From contig JBFFIE010000014.1 of assembly GCA_041556555.1 (NCBI GenBank), positions 1 through 42,833 on the forward strand: DNA of 42,833 bases, read 5' to 3'. The notes under the pieces are model-generated. The model worked only from the letters and a program-made list of their open reading frames with translations, was not told the origin of the DNA and searched no databases. The stretch comes from SZUA-592 sp041556555 (GTDB taxonomy: Bacteria > Pseudomonadota > Gammaproteobacteria > Eutrophobiales > Eutrophobiaceae). Within the stretch, counting starts at the first letter, position 1. Every line of letters starts with the position of its first letter. Shown here piece after piece: positions 34,432 to 42,833 of this stretch. Position numbers and translations under genes: made by a program.

Positions 34432-35214
34432 TTATAATGCTCCACTGCCGGCATTAAGTGTGGGATTATCGCTTTTCCACTTCACTGCAAACCCGTTTGG
34501 ATAGCGCATGTCAATCTGTTCTGCTTTATCTATCTTCCTGTTGAGGTACAGGGGGACCAGCGTAATAAATCTGTTGAACCTTCCCCTGAAGTTCTTTCTT
34601 CCCAGTAAAATCACCAGACCATTATCCAGCTCCAGGCTCCAGGCACGCCGATCATCCAGTGACAATTTTTGTAAATTCAGCGCAAACGGTTCCAGTTGTT
34701 TTTGCAGTGTGTAGTATTTATCAACCATTTGTTCGTGATACCCATCAGGCCCGCTGATAATCGGCAGCCCCTTCGGGAAGGTGGATCTGTCAGGTGAAAA
34801 ATATTCGCCCTGTCTGTTAAGAAGACCGGAGTCTTTCCAGGCAGCAACAGCAATTTGCTCGGTAATAAAAACCTGCAATGAGTCTGGCCATACGCGGTGA
34901 ACGGACACACTACGAACCCAGGGCTCAGCCAGTAATCTGTCCCTGACCTCAGCAACGTTGATATTAAAAAAGCCGCCTTTTACATGTGACTCCGCCCTGT
35001 CGCGTAACACTTCAGGCGAAAGATATTTGAACTCGCCTTCTATCCTGACCTGGCGAATAGGCAAGGTTTCCGGATTAAGCAAGTTGGTCATCAACCAGCC
35101 AACCAGGCCTGCAAACAGAACCAGGGCCAGTAATTCGTACAGTAGTCGTCGTTGTCTGTTATTCTCCGGTAATTCCCGTTGCATTTCTCTCGACATTTGT
35201 ATCAAGGTATCCAT
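34432..35214 (-). CDS. ftsQ: Cell division protein FtsQ
   Basis: A 260-residue bitopic protein of the divisome (FtsQLB complex). A short basic cytoplasmic tail is followed by one membrane helix at about 26-44, a POTRA domain (about 50-120: IRQVRIEGEFKYLSPEVL, LLAEPWVRSVSVHRVWPDSL) and the beta domain. ITEQIAVAAWKD and LDNGLVILLG are typical of FtsQ. Its ATG directly follows the ddlB TGA (TGAATG). Confidence 0.95.
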   Translation of the reverse strand: MDTLIQMSREMQRELPENNRQRRLLYELLALVLFAGLVGWLMTNLLNPETLPIRQVRIEGEFKYLSPEVLRDRAESHVKGGFFNINVAEVRDRLLAEPWVRSVSVHRVWPDSLQVFITEQIAVAAWKDSGLLNRQGEYFSPDRSTFPKGLPIISGPDGYHEQMVDKYYTLQKQLEPFALNLQKLSLDDRRAWSLELDNGLVILLGRKNFRGRFNRFITLVPLYLNRKIDKAEQIDMRYPNGFAVKWKSDNPTLNAGSGAL

Positions 35215-36168
35215 TCAGGCGGCCCTCGATGTCTTTTTACGCATACAGGTATCGAGAATTGCCAAAACCAGATCATCAAAATCCAGACCGGCCTGTTTGG
35301 CCGCCATGGGAACCAGGCTGTGACTGGTCATACCTGGAACCGTATTGACTTCTATCAGCCAGGGTTTCTGGTTCTCATCAAGCATCATGTCTACCCTTCC
35401 CCAACCATAGGCGCCGAGCGCATCAAAAGCAGACAGTGCAAGTTTTCCCAACTCCCTCTCAATTATTTCTTCAAGACCACAAGGGCAAAGGTATTGTGTC
35501 GTGTCCTCAACATACTTCGCTTCATAATCATAAAACTCTCTCGGTGTAAGCAGGCGAATCATGGGCAAGACCTGTCTGCCTAGAATCGGGATCGTATATT
35601 CACCACCGGTGATCCATTGTTCGGCTACCACGTCAGTGTCATACTCCGCCGCAGCACGCCATGCTTTTTCAAGATCATCGGCATGTTTCACCTTACTGGC
35701 GCCAAAACTTGAACCTTCATGCGAGGGTTTCACCATGATGGGTAGGCCGAGTTCTTCAACAAGGAGGTTCCAGTCCGTTTCATTGTGAATCTCAGCAAAC
35801 CCGGGTGTTGGTAATTCACAGCTTTGCCAGATACGCTTACTCCTGATCTTGTCCATTGCGAGTGCCGAACCAATCACACCGCTGCCGGTATAAGGCAGGT
35901 TCATAGCTTCAAGTGCCCCTTGGATTACTCCATCTTCTCCTCCTCTCCCATGCAGAATAACAAAGGCCCGGTCAAATCCTGATCGACCCAGTACTTGCCA
36001 AATGTCCTTTCCAACATCGACCGAGTGCGCATCCACTCCCTTGTTGAGCAGCGCCTTGAGGACAGCTTGACCGCTTTCCAGCGAAATCTCCCGCTCAGCC
36101 GACAACCCGCCCATCAGTACAGCGACTTTCCCGTAATCTTTCGGTTGATATGTGTGGTTATGCTTCAT
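35215..36168 (-). CDS. ddlB: D-alanine--D-alanine ligase
   Basis: A 317-residue ATP-grasp ligase that makes the D-Ala-D-Ala dipeptide of peptidoglycan. Blocks include VAVLMGGLSAEREISLESG (substrate Glu and Ser), FVILHGRGGEDGVIQG, LPYTGSGVIGSALAMDK, VKPSHEGSSFGASKV and WLIEVNTVPGMTSHSLVPMAA. The ATG at 36168 is taken; a TTG two codons upstream is possible. It overlaps murB by 11 bases. The gene is called ddlB by its dcw position. Confidence 0.95.
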   Translation of the reverse strand: MKHNHTYQPKDYGKVAVLMGGLSAEREISLESGQAVLKALLNKGVDAHSVDVGKDIWQVLGRSGFDRAFVILHGRGGEDGVIQGALEAMNLPYTGSGVIGSALAMDKIRSKRIWQSCELPTPGFAEIHNETDWNLLVEELGLPIMVKPSHEGSSFGASKVKHADDLEKAWRAAAEYDTDVVAEQWITGGEYTIPILGRQVLPMIRLLTPREFYDYEAKYVEDTTQYLCPCGLEEIIERELGKLALSAFDALGAYGWGRVDMMLDENQKPWLIEVNTVPGMTSHSLVPMAAKQAGLDFDDLVLAILDTCMRKKTSRAA

Positions 36169-37069
36169 TACCAATAATCTTTACTTCGGTCTGTAAATCG
36201 ACTGAAAAGTTTTCCCTGACAGTCGCTTGTACATGTTTTATCAATGACTCAATGTCTCTCGCACTTGCGCCACCCAGATTAATAATGAAATTTGCATGCT
36301 TGTCAGAAACGCATGCCATGCCGATGCTCTTGCCCTTGAGTCCGGCAGACTCGATCAATCTGGCCGCGTGATCATTCGGCGGGTTACGAAACACCGAGCC
36401 GCAACTTGGCAGCCCCATGGGCTGACTTGAAGCCCGTTTATCAAGTAATTGTTTGATAGATCGTTCAGCCACGCCCTCAGGATCATTTTCCAGCTGTAAT
36501 TCAACAGAAATAAACCACTCCTCCGCCGGTAATCTGACATCACGATAGGACACCTGGAATTCGTCGGGAGAACGTCGATGTATCGTTCCGGAACGATCAA
36601 CCGTGGTAACCATGCGGACGATGTTCCAGGTTTCCCCGCCGAAAGCGCCAGCATTCATCGCCAGCGCACCACCCATGGTCCCGGGAATTCCGGCGAGGAA
36701 TTCTGCATTTTTGAGGCCTTTTTTTGCGCTCGCCCTTGCCACCTTTGCACAGGCAGCACCAGCATCAGCAAAGACTGTTGCGGTAGAATCGCTGATTTCG
36801 ATCCGGCTGAATGACTTGCCAAGTGCGATGACACTACCGGGAAAGCCACCATCACGGACCAACAGATTACTCCCAAGACCCAGCATCAGGACCGGCTCAT
36901 CGGGTTCAAGCGCGGCTAAAAAATGACACAAGTCATCAAGATCAGCCGGTTCAAAATATTGCCGGGCATGGCCACCAGCCCGCCATGACGTATGCCGGGC
37001 CATGGGTTCATCCGTTTTCAGCAAACCCTTCACCTTGATTTCTGATTTGTCCATAGTTTGCGCACACAT
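36158..37069 (-). CDS. murB: UDP-N-acetylenolpyruvoylglucosamine reductase MurB
   Basis: A 303-residue FAD enzyme that reduces the enolpyruvyl group to give UDP-MurNAc. HTSWRAGGHARQYFEP and LMLGLGSNLLVRDGG bind FAD, AGIPGTMGGALAMNAGAFG follows, and LPSCGSVFRNPPNDHAARLIE holds the catalytic serine region, as in the type seen with murC in dcw clusters. The frame is open up to 37207 and into murC. The ATG at 37069 is chosen because AGGAAAG lies just before it. The gap after murC is 58 bases, the longest within this part of the cluster. Confidence 0.93.
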   Translation of the reverse strand: MCAQTMDKSEIKVKGLLKTDEPMARHTSWRAGGHARQYFEPADLDDLCHFLAALEPDEPVLMLGLGSNLLVRDGGFPGSVIALGKSFSRIEISDSTATVFADAGAACAKVARASAKKGLKNAEFLAGIPGTMGGALAMNAGAFGGETWNIVRMVTTVDRSGTIHRRSPDEFQVSYRDVRLPAEEWFISVELQLENDPEGVAERSIKQLLDKRASSQPMGLPSCGSVFRNPPNDHAARLIESAGLKGKSIGMACVSDKHANFIINLGGASARDIESLIKHVQATVRENFSVDLQTEVKIIGNEA

Positions 37070-37127
37070 GCTTTCCTGAGTAGTTGTGCTTTTCCAATAA
37101 CTTTCTGTCTCATAAATTGCCAACACG

Positions 37128-38555
37128 TTAATGCCGAACATCCTGCTCACCATATTGCTGCCAGACAGAGGTAGCGACCGCAGCCACGTCACCCGCTCCG
37201 AGCACAAGGACTATATCCTTGTCACGCAAAACACCTTCTAACAGACCACCAATCTCTTCCCGGTTTTCGATAAAAATGGGATCAACCTGGCCACGCATCC
37301 TTATGGCCCTGCATAATGAGCGACTGTCCGCGCCGGTGATCGGTGACTCCCCTGCTGTATAAAGCTCAAGCATGAATAAAACATCGATTTCTGAGAGGAC
37401 CTGTACAAAATCTTCAAACAGATCCCGGGTTCTCGAGTAACGATGCGGCTGGAATATGACAATCAACCTGTGATCAGGCCAGCCTTTTTTGATGGCCTGC
37501 AAGGTCGCGGATATCTCCCGGGGATGATGTGCATAATCATCTATCAATGTGGCTTTCTTGTTATCGATATGGATGGTGCCGATGACCTGGCAACGTCTGG
37601 CGATGCCTTCAAAATTTTCCAGTGCCCTGATAATGGCAGCTTCTTCAATACCGAGTTCGTACGCGACCGCAATAGCAGCCAGCGCGTTTTGCACATTGTG
37701 TTTGCCCGGGAGATTCAATTGGACCTGTATCCAGTCAGGTTTGTGCTTGCGTGAAACTGAAAACAGGGTTTTGGTTTTATTGTGTTCTAGTACACGTGCA
37801 TGAATATCCGCTTCGTAATCGACCCCGTAAGTCATGACCGGTTTTGTGATTTGATCCAGTAAAGCCCGGCTGCCCTTGTCGTCCATACACACCACTGCAA
37901 GTCCATAAAATGGCAGGTTCTGCAGGAAATCCAGAAAGTTTTTCTGCAGGAGAAAATAATCGCCGGAATAATTTTCAAGATGATCTGCATCGACATTGGT
38001 CAGCACAGCGATGATCGGTTGCAGATGCAGAAACGAGGCGTCACTTTCGTCAGCTTCTGCAACCAGGTATTTACCTTTACCAAGCCTTGCATGAGATCCG
38101 GATCTGTTTAGCAGACCACCAATGACATAGGTGGGATCCAGTCCACCCTCTGCAAGTACACTGGCGATTAAACTGGTGGTGGTTGTTTTCCCATGCGTAC
38201 CAGCCACGGCGATACCATGTTTAAAACGCATCAATTCAGCCAGCATTTCCGCCCGGGGGATAATCGGTATACGGCGTAGGCGTGCTTCCTGTAGCTCGGA
38301 ATTGTCCTGACTGACGGCGCTGGAATAAACCACAACATCGCTGTTTTCCACATGGCCGGGTTCGTGACCACGGACGACATGAATACCCAGTGATTTCAGG
38401 CGTGAGGTTACCTTGTTTTCATTTTTGTCAGATCCCGAGACGGTATACCCGAGGTTATGCAATACCTCGGCAATACCACTCATGCCGGCACCGCCAATAC
38501 CGACAAAATGAACATGTCTGACGCGGCCAAGTGGTTGATCGCTGGTCTCAGGCAT
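37128..38555 (-). CDS. murC: UDP-N-acetylmuramate--L-alanine ligase MurC
   Basis: A 475-residue Mur ligase that adds L-Ala to UDP-MurNAc. The N-terminal Rossmann domain begins RHVHFVGIGGAGMSGIAEVL. The ATP loop is AVAGTHGKTTTTSLIASVL, and NVDADHLENYSGDY and DDYAHHPREISATLQA are standard MurC blocks. The start at 38555 is chosen over a longer reading (38597) because GGAGG lies six bases before it. It overlaps murG by eight bases. Confidence 0.96.
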   Translation of the reverse strand: MPETSDQPLGRVRHVHFVGIGGAGMSGIAEVLHNLGYTVSGSDKNENKVTSRLKSLGIHVVRGHEPGHVENSDVVVYSSAVSQDNSELQEARLRRIPIIPRAEMLAELMRFKHGIAVAGTHGKTTTTSLIASVLAEGGLDPTYVIGGLLNRSGSHARLGKGKYLVAEADESDASFLHLQPIIAVLTNVDADHLENYSGDYFLLQKNFLDFLQNLPFYGLAVVCMDDKGSRALLDQITKPVMTYGVDYEADIHARVLEHNKTKTLFSVSRKHKPDWIQVQLNLPGKHNVQNALAAIAVAYELGIEEAAIIRALENFEGIARRCQVIGTIHIDNKKATLIDDYAHHPREISATLQAIKKGWPDHRLIVIFQPHRYSRTRDLFEDFVQVLSEIDVLFMLELYTAGESPITGADSRSLCRAIRMRGQVDPIFIENREEIGGLLEGVLRDKDIVLVLGAGDVAAVATSVWQQYGEQDVRH

Positions 38556-39633
38556 ACGCCACCTCCAGACAGGTTTCAGCAACCCGGTGAGTAGCATCCG
38601 GCCAGGAAAGCTGTCTCGCTTTTACTGCCATACCGATAAGCCTTTTCCGATCCCGGTACAAATCTGCCAGTAGTTCGGTCAATACTCCGGCATCCAGTTC
38701 ATGCTCAGGTAATAGCAAAGCAGCTCCACTATCGGACAGGTAGCGGGCATTTGCTGTTTGATGATCATCAACAGCAAATGGAAAGGGAATCAGTACTGAA
38801 GCTACGCCAGCAGCGGCAACCTCGGCAACTGTTAATGCTCCTGAGCGAGATATCACCAGATCCGCCCAGCTATAGGCGGCCGCCATGTCCTCAATAAAGG
38901 CGACAAGCTTTACCTTACAGCCTGTTTGCTCATAGAGACGGGTGGTTTCATCGAGCAGCCGTTCACCGCATTGATGCCAGATATCAATGTCTATTCCATC
39001 AGGCAGGTTTGCCATGGCCCTGGGAAAAACCTCATTCAGTGCTCGCGCTCCCTGACTGCCGCCAAGGATCAAAACCCGCAGCAGGCGACTGTCATGCTCA
39101 GGATACCGCTCGGCTGGTCCGGGAATGGCGTGAATTCCATTACGGACCGGGTTGCCGGTAGTGTGCGGAGCATACTTTTCAGTAAAGGTCTTGGGAAACG
39201 CCTGCATAACCCTGCAGGCGAGTGGTGCCAAGAGACGGTTAGTCATCCCGGCAATGGCATTTTGTTCATGCACACACAGCGGAATACGCATAAGCCATGC
39301 GGCGAGGCCCCCGGGACCGCTGGCAAAGCCACCCATGCCGAGTACCGCCGCTGGACGGATCCGGATCAGAAGTCCCATAGCCTGAACCACTGCAACCAGA
39401 ATAATTAGCGGGGCAAATACCCACTTGATCAAACCTTTGCCCCTGAGGCCACTGACGTGAATGGTCAAGAGAGTATATCCCTTGCCAGGCACCACGCGCG
39501 ATTCGATGCCCTTACGGGTGCCCAACCAGAATAAGGGGATGCCCCGCCCATGCAGATAATCGGCAACCGCCAGTGCCGGATACACGTGTCCACCGGTACC
39601 ACCTGCCATGATCAAGATAGGTCTATTTGCCAT
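38548..39633 (-). CDS. murG: Lipid II synthase glycosyltransferase MurG
   Basis: A 361-residue GT-B enzyme that adds GlcNAc to lipid I at the inner face of the membrane. The N-terminal ILIMAGGTGGHVYPALAVAD is diagnostic, followed by MGGFASGPGGLAAWL, HEQNAIAGMTNRLLA, LRVLILGGSQGARALN and ISRSGALTVAEVAAAG, with the donor-binding site in the C-terminal half. The ATG at 39633 (GGTAGG upstream) is used; a GTG two codons before it is an alternative. It overlaps ftsW by 11 bases. Confidence 0.96.
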   Translation of the reverse strand: MANRPILIMAGGTGGHVYPALAVADYLHGRGIPLFWLGTRKGIESRVVPGKGYTLLTIHVSGLRGKGLIKWVFAPLIILVAVVQAMGLLIRIRPAAVLGMGGFASGPGGLAAWLMRIPLCVHEQNAIAGMTNRLLAPLACRVMQAFPKTFTEKYAPHTTGNPVRNGIHAIPGPAERYPEHDSRLLRVLILGGSQGARALNEVFPRAMANLPDGIDIDIWHQCGERLLDETTRLYEQTGCKVKLVAFIEDMAAAYSWADLVISRSGALTVAEVAAAGVASVLIPFPFAVDDHQTANARYLSDSGAALLLPEHELDAGVLTELLADLYRDRKRLIGMAVKARQLSWPDATHRVAETCLEVAYA

Positions 39634-40798
39634 AGACACCTACCGTCCGTCTTGAATGACGGTTTTCGTATTCGATGCGCAGCAAAATAGCCAGCAACAG
39701 GCAAGTCACAATCATACTGTTACCGCCATAGCTGATCAGCGGTAAGGTCAGTCCCTTGGTCGGTAATACCCCCATATTTACGCCCAGGTTGATAAACGCC
39801 TGTCCACCAAGCAGGAGGCCGATACCATAGGCAAAGTAGGCTGAAAAACTCTCGCCCCTTGCCTGGGCAAGCTGGCCGATGACAAAGGCGCGCCAGACAA
39901 TAAATGAAAACAGCAGTATCACCAGCAGACTGCCGAAAAGCCCCAACTCCTCTGCCAATACAGCAAAAACAAAATCAGTATGTGCCTCCGGGAGGTAGAA
40001 GAGTTTCTGTATACTGCTGCCCAACCCGACACCAAACCAGTCACCACGGCCAAAAGCTATCAAGGCCTGGGTCAACTGAAAGCCTGAATTGAATGGGTCC
40101 TGCCAGGGATCAACAAAACTAACCAGCCGCTGCATTCGGTAGGGTGACAAAACCGCAATGGCTGCCAATGCGGAGACCGCAACTGCCATCCAGGAGAAGA
40201 AACGGCTCAAGGGCACACCACCCAGAAACAACATACCCAGTGCGGTGATGAAGAGTACGACGCTCGCGCCGTAGTCTGGTTCGATCAGGAGCAATGCTGA
40301 AAGAACCGTGAGAATAATAATTGGCTTAATGAAGCCGGAAAAACTTGTCCTGATCTCCTCTGATCGTCTGACCATATAACCGGCAAGATAAGCAATCACA
40401 AAAAATTTGACCGGCTCGGATGCCTGTAACGGCAGTGGCCAGGTATTAATCCAGCGCATACTGCCATTAACCTCGTAACCAATTCCCGGTATCAGCACAA
40501 TTGTCAGTAATACAAATGACAAGAATAAGAGCAGCGGGTTGATCTTTTGCCAGAAAACCATAGGTATTTTTATTACGATCAACGCGGCCATAAAACCAAG
40601 GGCAACTGACATCAATTGCCTCCAGAAATAAAACAGCGGTTCATGCAGCTGCCTTTCGGCAACACTGATGGAAGCAGATGCGACCATCACCAGTCCCAGA
40701 CCGACAAGAATAAGGGCCACGGCAAACAACCAGGCGTCATAGCCATAGAACGCCTGCTGATTGATGAAAGAGTTGGTCTTTGGAACTGCCTGTCTCAT
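39623..40798 (-). CDS. ftsW: Septal peptidoglycan polymerase FtsW
   Basis: A 391-residue SEDS-family membrane protein that polymerises lipid II at the septum together with FtsI. About ten membrane segments are visible. Typical blocks are LVMVASASISVAE, NGSMRWINTWPLPLQASEPVKF, LLIEPDYGASVVLF and FVFAVLAEELGLFGSLLVI, which includes the SEDS extracellular loop, followed by NMGVLPTKGLTLPLISYGG. It overlaps murD by four bases (ATGA). Confidence 0.96.
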   Translation of the reverse strand: MRQAVPKTNSFINQQAFYGYDAWLFAVALILVGLGLVMVASASISVAERQLHEPLFYFWRQLMSVALGFMAALIVIKIPMVFWQKINPLLLFLSFVLLTIVLIPGIGYEVNGSMRWINTWPLPLQASEPVKFFVIAYLAGYMVRRSEEIRTSFSGFIKPIIILTVLSALLLIEPDYGASVVLFITALGMLFLGGVPLSRFFSWMAVAVSALAAIAVLSPYRMQRLVSFVDPWQDPFNSGFQLTQALIAFGRGDWFGVGLGSSIQKLFYLPEAHTDFVFAVLAEELGLFGSLLVILLFSFIVWRAFVIGQLAQARGESFSAYFAYGIGLLLGGQAFINLGVNMGVLPTKGLTLPLISYGGNSMIVTCLLLAILLRIEYENRHSRRTVGVYGK

Positions 40799-42147
40799 TT
40801 ACCTGCCACCAGTTTTTTTACTGCTTCGACAAAGGCATCACCACGGTCCTGATAATTTTCAAACATATCGAGGCTGGCACAGGCCGGGGATAACAAAACA
40901 TCATCGCCGACTTTTGCGAGCATGGCTGCTGCATGAACAGCAGCGGACATGTCCGTAGCATCTACGAGAGGGATAATCCCGGTGAGAACATTCCTGATTT
41001 TTGCTGCGTCCCGACCGATGAGGACGGCGGCAGACAAATATTCCCTTGCAACATCCGCGAGCGGGGTAAAATCTGCGCCTTTCCCTTCACCGCCTGCAAT
41101 GAGAATGATCCGGCCCCTGTTACCCAGCCCCTTGATAGCGGCGATGGCTGCACCTACATTGGTACCCTTGGAATCGTTGTACCAGTTAACCCCATCATTT
41201 TCAGCTACCCATTGGCACCGGTGTGGGAGTCCGGTGAAATACATTAATACCCTGAACATGGCCGAACGTGAAATGTTCATGACATCAGCCAAAGCAATAG
41301 CGGCCAGCACATTGGCAATATTATGATCACCGATTAGTTTTATCTCGTTGCGGCGGATGATCTTTTCTTGACCCCGGACCAGCCAGACTTCATCGTCATA
41401 AGTCCGCAGGCCATAATTATGATCATCTGGTTCAGCCGCCGAAAAGGTATACATCTCCCTGCCTTCACGCTGCATGTTCATAACCTGAGGATCATCCCCG
41501 TTAAGTACCATGACCCCGTTACCATTAAAGATTCTTGCTTTTGCTGCAGCATATTCGGCAAGCGTGTTGTAACGGTCCATGTGGTCGTCTGAGATGTTCA
41601 GCACAACGGCAGCCACGGCATTTAATCTGGATACGGTCTCAAGCTGGAAACTGGACAGTTCCAATATGTAGTGATCGACCTTGCCTTCTGAAAGCAAATC
41701 CAGCGCCGGTGTTCCCAGGTTGGCTCCGACGGCACATTTACGTCCATCGGCCTTCGCCATTTCTGCCAGCAGACTGGTCACCGTGCTTTTACCGTTGGAT
41801 CCTGTGATAGCGATTACCGGTGCCCCGGATACCTCGCAAAACAACTCGATATCACCCACGACAACGCAACCATCGGCCTTAGCTTTCTGGAATAGCGGCA
41901 GATTTGAAGATATTCCGGGGCTAACAATGATCCGGCGGGCACTCAGTATCAATTCCTCGTCAAGCCCTCCCGGTGACAGCAGGATACCTGGAAATTCTCT
42001 GCTGATTGTATCCGCCATTGGCGGCTGCTCGCGTGTATCCAACATGGCAAATTCAACGCCTTGTTTAGCCAGATAACGGGCACAGGACAGTCCGGTATTT
42101 CCCATACCGACGATCACCGTGTCAATTTTTTTACTCTGTCCTTCCAT
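40795..42147 (-). CDS. murD: UDP-N-acetylmuramoylalanine--D-glutamate ligase MurD
   Basis: A 450-residue Mur ligase that adds D-Glu. It shows IDTVIVGMGNTGLSCARYL, the ATP loop AITGSNGKSTVTSLLAEM, LELSSFQLETVSRLNAVAAV and NISDDHMDRY, and WYNDSKGTNVGAAIAAIKGL. The ATG at 42147 gives the usual short lead before the Rossmann strand. An in-frame TTG at 42177 would add ten residues and has GAGG about ten bases upstream, so it is not excluded. The gap to mraY is short. Confidence 0.95.
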   Translation of the reverse strand: MEGQSKKIDTVIVGMGNTGLSCARYLAKQGVEFAMLDTREQPPMADTISREFPGILLSPGGLDEELILSARRIIVSPGISSNLPLFQKAKADGCVVVGDIELFCEVSGAPVIAITGSNGKSTVTSLLAEMAKADGRKCAVGANLGTPALDLLSEGKVDHYILELSSFQLETVSRLNAVAAVVLNISDDHMDRYNTLAEYAAAKARIFNGNGVMVLNGDDPQVMNMQREGREMYTFSAAEPDDHNYGLRTYDDEVWLVRGQEKIIRRNEIKLIGDHNIANVLAAIALADVMNISRSAMFRVLMYFTGLPHRCQWVAENDGVNWYNDSKGTNVGAAIAAIKGLGNRGRIILIAGGEGKGADFTPLADVAREYLSAAVLIGRDAAKIRNVLTGIIPLVDATDMSAAVHAAAMLAKVGDDVLLSPACASLDMFENYQDRGDAFVEAVKKLVAGK

Positions 42148-42188
42148 ATCTGCTGCCAGTTCCGCGAATACAATCAATGTTCATGACC

Positions 42189-42833
42189 TCAACGTATCTT
42201 CAGGCTGGCGAGCCCCACCAGCACGAGAATGACGGTGATGATCCAGAACCTGACAATCACCCTTGGTTCCGGCCAGCCTTTCAGTTCGTAATGATGATGC
42301 AGGGGTGCCATATGAAAGATCCGGCGGCCGGTCATTTTGTACGAGGCCACCTGTAAAACGACCGAGAGTGTCTCAACGACAAACACGCCGCCCATGATGA
42401 ACAACACCAGCTCCTGGCGCACGAGCACGGCAATGATTCCGATAGCAGCGCCCAGTGCCAGGGCGCCGATATCGCCCATAAAGACCTGGGCTGGATACGT
42501 ATTAAACCAGAGGAAGCCGAGACCGGAGCCCACGATTGCCCCGCAAATAATCGCGACTTCACCGACGCCGGGTACATAGGGAATACCTAGGTACTCGGAA
42601 AATCGCACATGGCCTGTGGCATAGGCGAAGATGGCAAGAGCACCGGCAACCAGCACCGTGGGCATAATAGCCAGTCCATCCAGACCATCAGTGAGATTAA
42701 CCGCATTGCTGCTGCCGACAATGACGAAATACGTAAAGACGATATAAAAAATTCCCATATCAAAGCTGATCGATTTGATAAAGGGCAGAATCAGCCGTGT
42801 TTCTGCAGGCACTTCTGCGGTCAGATAAAGAAA
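42189..42833 (-). CDS. mraY: Phospho-MurNAc-pentapeptide transferase MraY, C-terminal part (cut by window edge)
   Basis: The last 215 codons of a protein that is normally about 360 residues. The frame is open to the right edge, so the N-terminus lies outside. The visible part starts FLYLTAEVPAETRL and includes the magnesium and active-site loop SSNAVNLTDGLDGLA, then FNTYPAQVFMGDIGALALGA, the histidine-rich HMAPLHHHYELKGWPEPRV and a final membrane helix. MraY makes lipid I from UDP-MurNAc-pentapeptide and undecaprenyl phosphate. It is followed by murD, as in E. coli. Confidence 0.95.
   Translation of the reverse strand, partial: FLYLTAEVPAETRLILPFIKSISFDMGIFYIVFTYFVIVGSSNAVNLTDGLDGLAIMPTVLVAGALAIFAYATGHVRFSEYLGIPYVPGVGEVAIICGAIVGSGLGFLWFNTYPAQVFMGDIGALALGAAIGIIAVLVRQELVLFIMGGVFVVETLSVVLQVASYKMTGRRIFHMAPLHHHYELKGWPEPRVIVRFWIITVILVLVGLASLKIR

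Overview
The window is chromosomal DNA of a gammaproteobacterium with type IV pili. The evidence is the gene order: a dcw cell-wall/division cluster ending ftsQ-ftsA-ftsZ-lpxC, then secA, argJ and a Nudix gene; pilBCD followed by coaE-zapD-yacG; and bamD divergent from rluD-pgeF-clpB. A free-living Chromatiales/Thiotrichales-like or Xanthomonadales-related lineage would fit, but I cannot name a genus. Nothing looks like a plasmid, prophage, insertion sequence, CRISPR array or stable RNA gene. Coding density is very high and no gene-free gap exceeds 300 bases.

Layout. (1) 1-4173: three tandem minus-strand genes, the last one cut by the window edge. They encode multi-pass membrane proteins with the sequence signature of TMTC-type (GT105-like) O-mannosyltransferases plus C-terminal TPR-like helices. 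(2) 4204-8205: the major type IV pilin gene with its own terminator, a sigma-54 promoter and an upstream palindrome, then pilR, pilS and a small PP0621-like gene. (3) 8359-12011: sucC-sucD-nadE. (4) 12015-18719: bamD, divergent rluD-pgeF, a glutamate dehydrogenase gene and clpB. (5) 18937-24447: pilB-pilC-pilD-coaE-zapD-yacG. (6) 24450-30434, minus strand: Nudix/ThiE-like fusion, argJ, secA and an M23 peptidase, with a DciA-like gene (30489-30950) divergent. (7) 30975-42833, minus strand: mraY (partial)-murD-ftsW-murG-murC-murB-ddlB-ftsQ-ftsA-ftsZ-lpxC, with stop/start overlaps or very short gaps at most junctions.

How it works together. PilS/PilR with sigma-54 should drive pilA. PilD processes the pilin, and PilB and PilC assemble it. 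The dcw genes make lipid-linked peptidoglycan precursor and the FtsQ/FtsA/FtsZ core, which ZapD may bundle. LpxC commits to lipid A, BamD and SecA serve envelope protein export and assembly, and sucCD, nadE and gdh are central metabolism.

The most promising candidate for an undescribed system is the pilin gene followed by three TMTC-like genes. They occupy the place where other bacteria carry pilin-specific glycosyltransferases (TfpO/TfpW type), so a TMTC-type pilin or envelope glycosylation module is a reasonable hypothesis. Other points of interest are a perfect 14-bp palindrome inside the lpxC promoter spacer, a ClpB whose usual internal start codon is GTA, a PilB that has lost most of its zinc-binding cysteines, and a glutamate dehydrogenase gene placed between pgeF and clpB.
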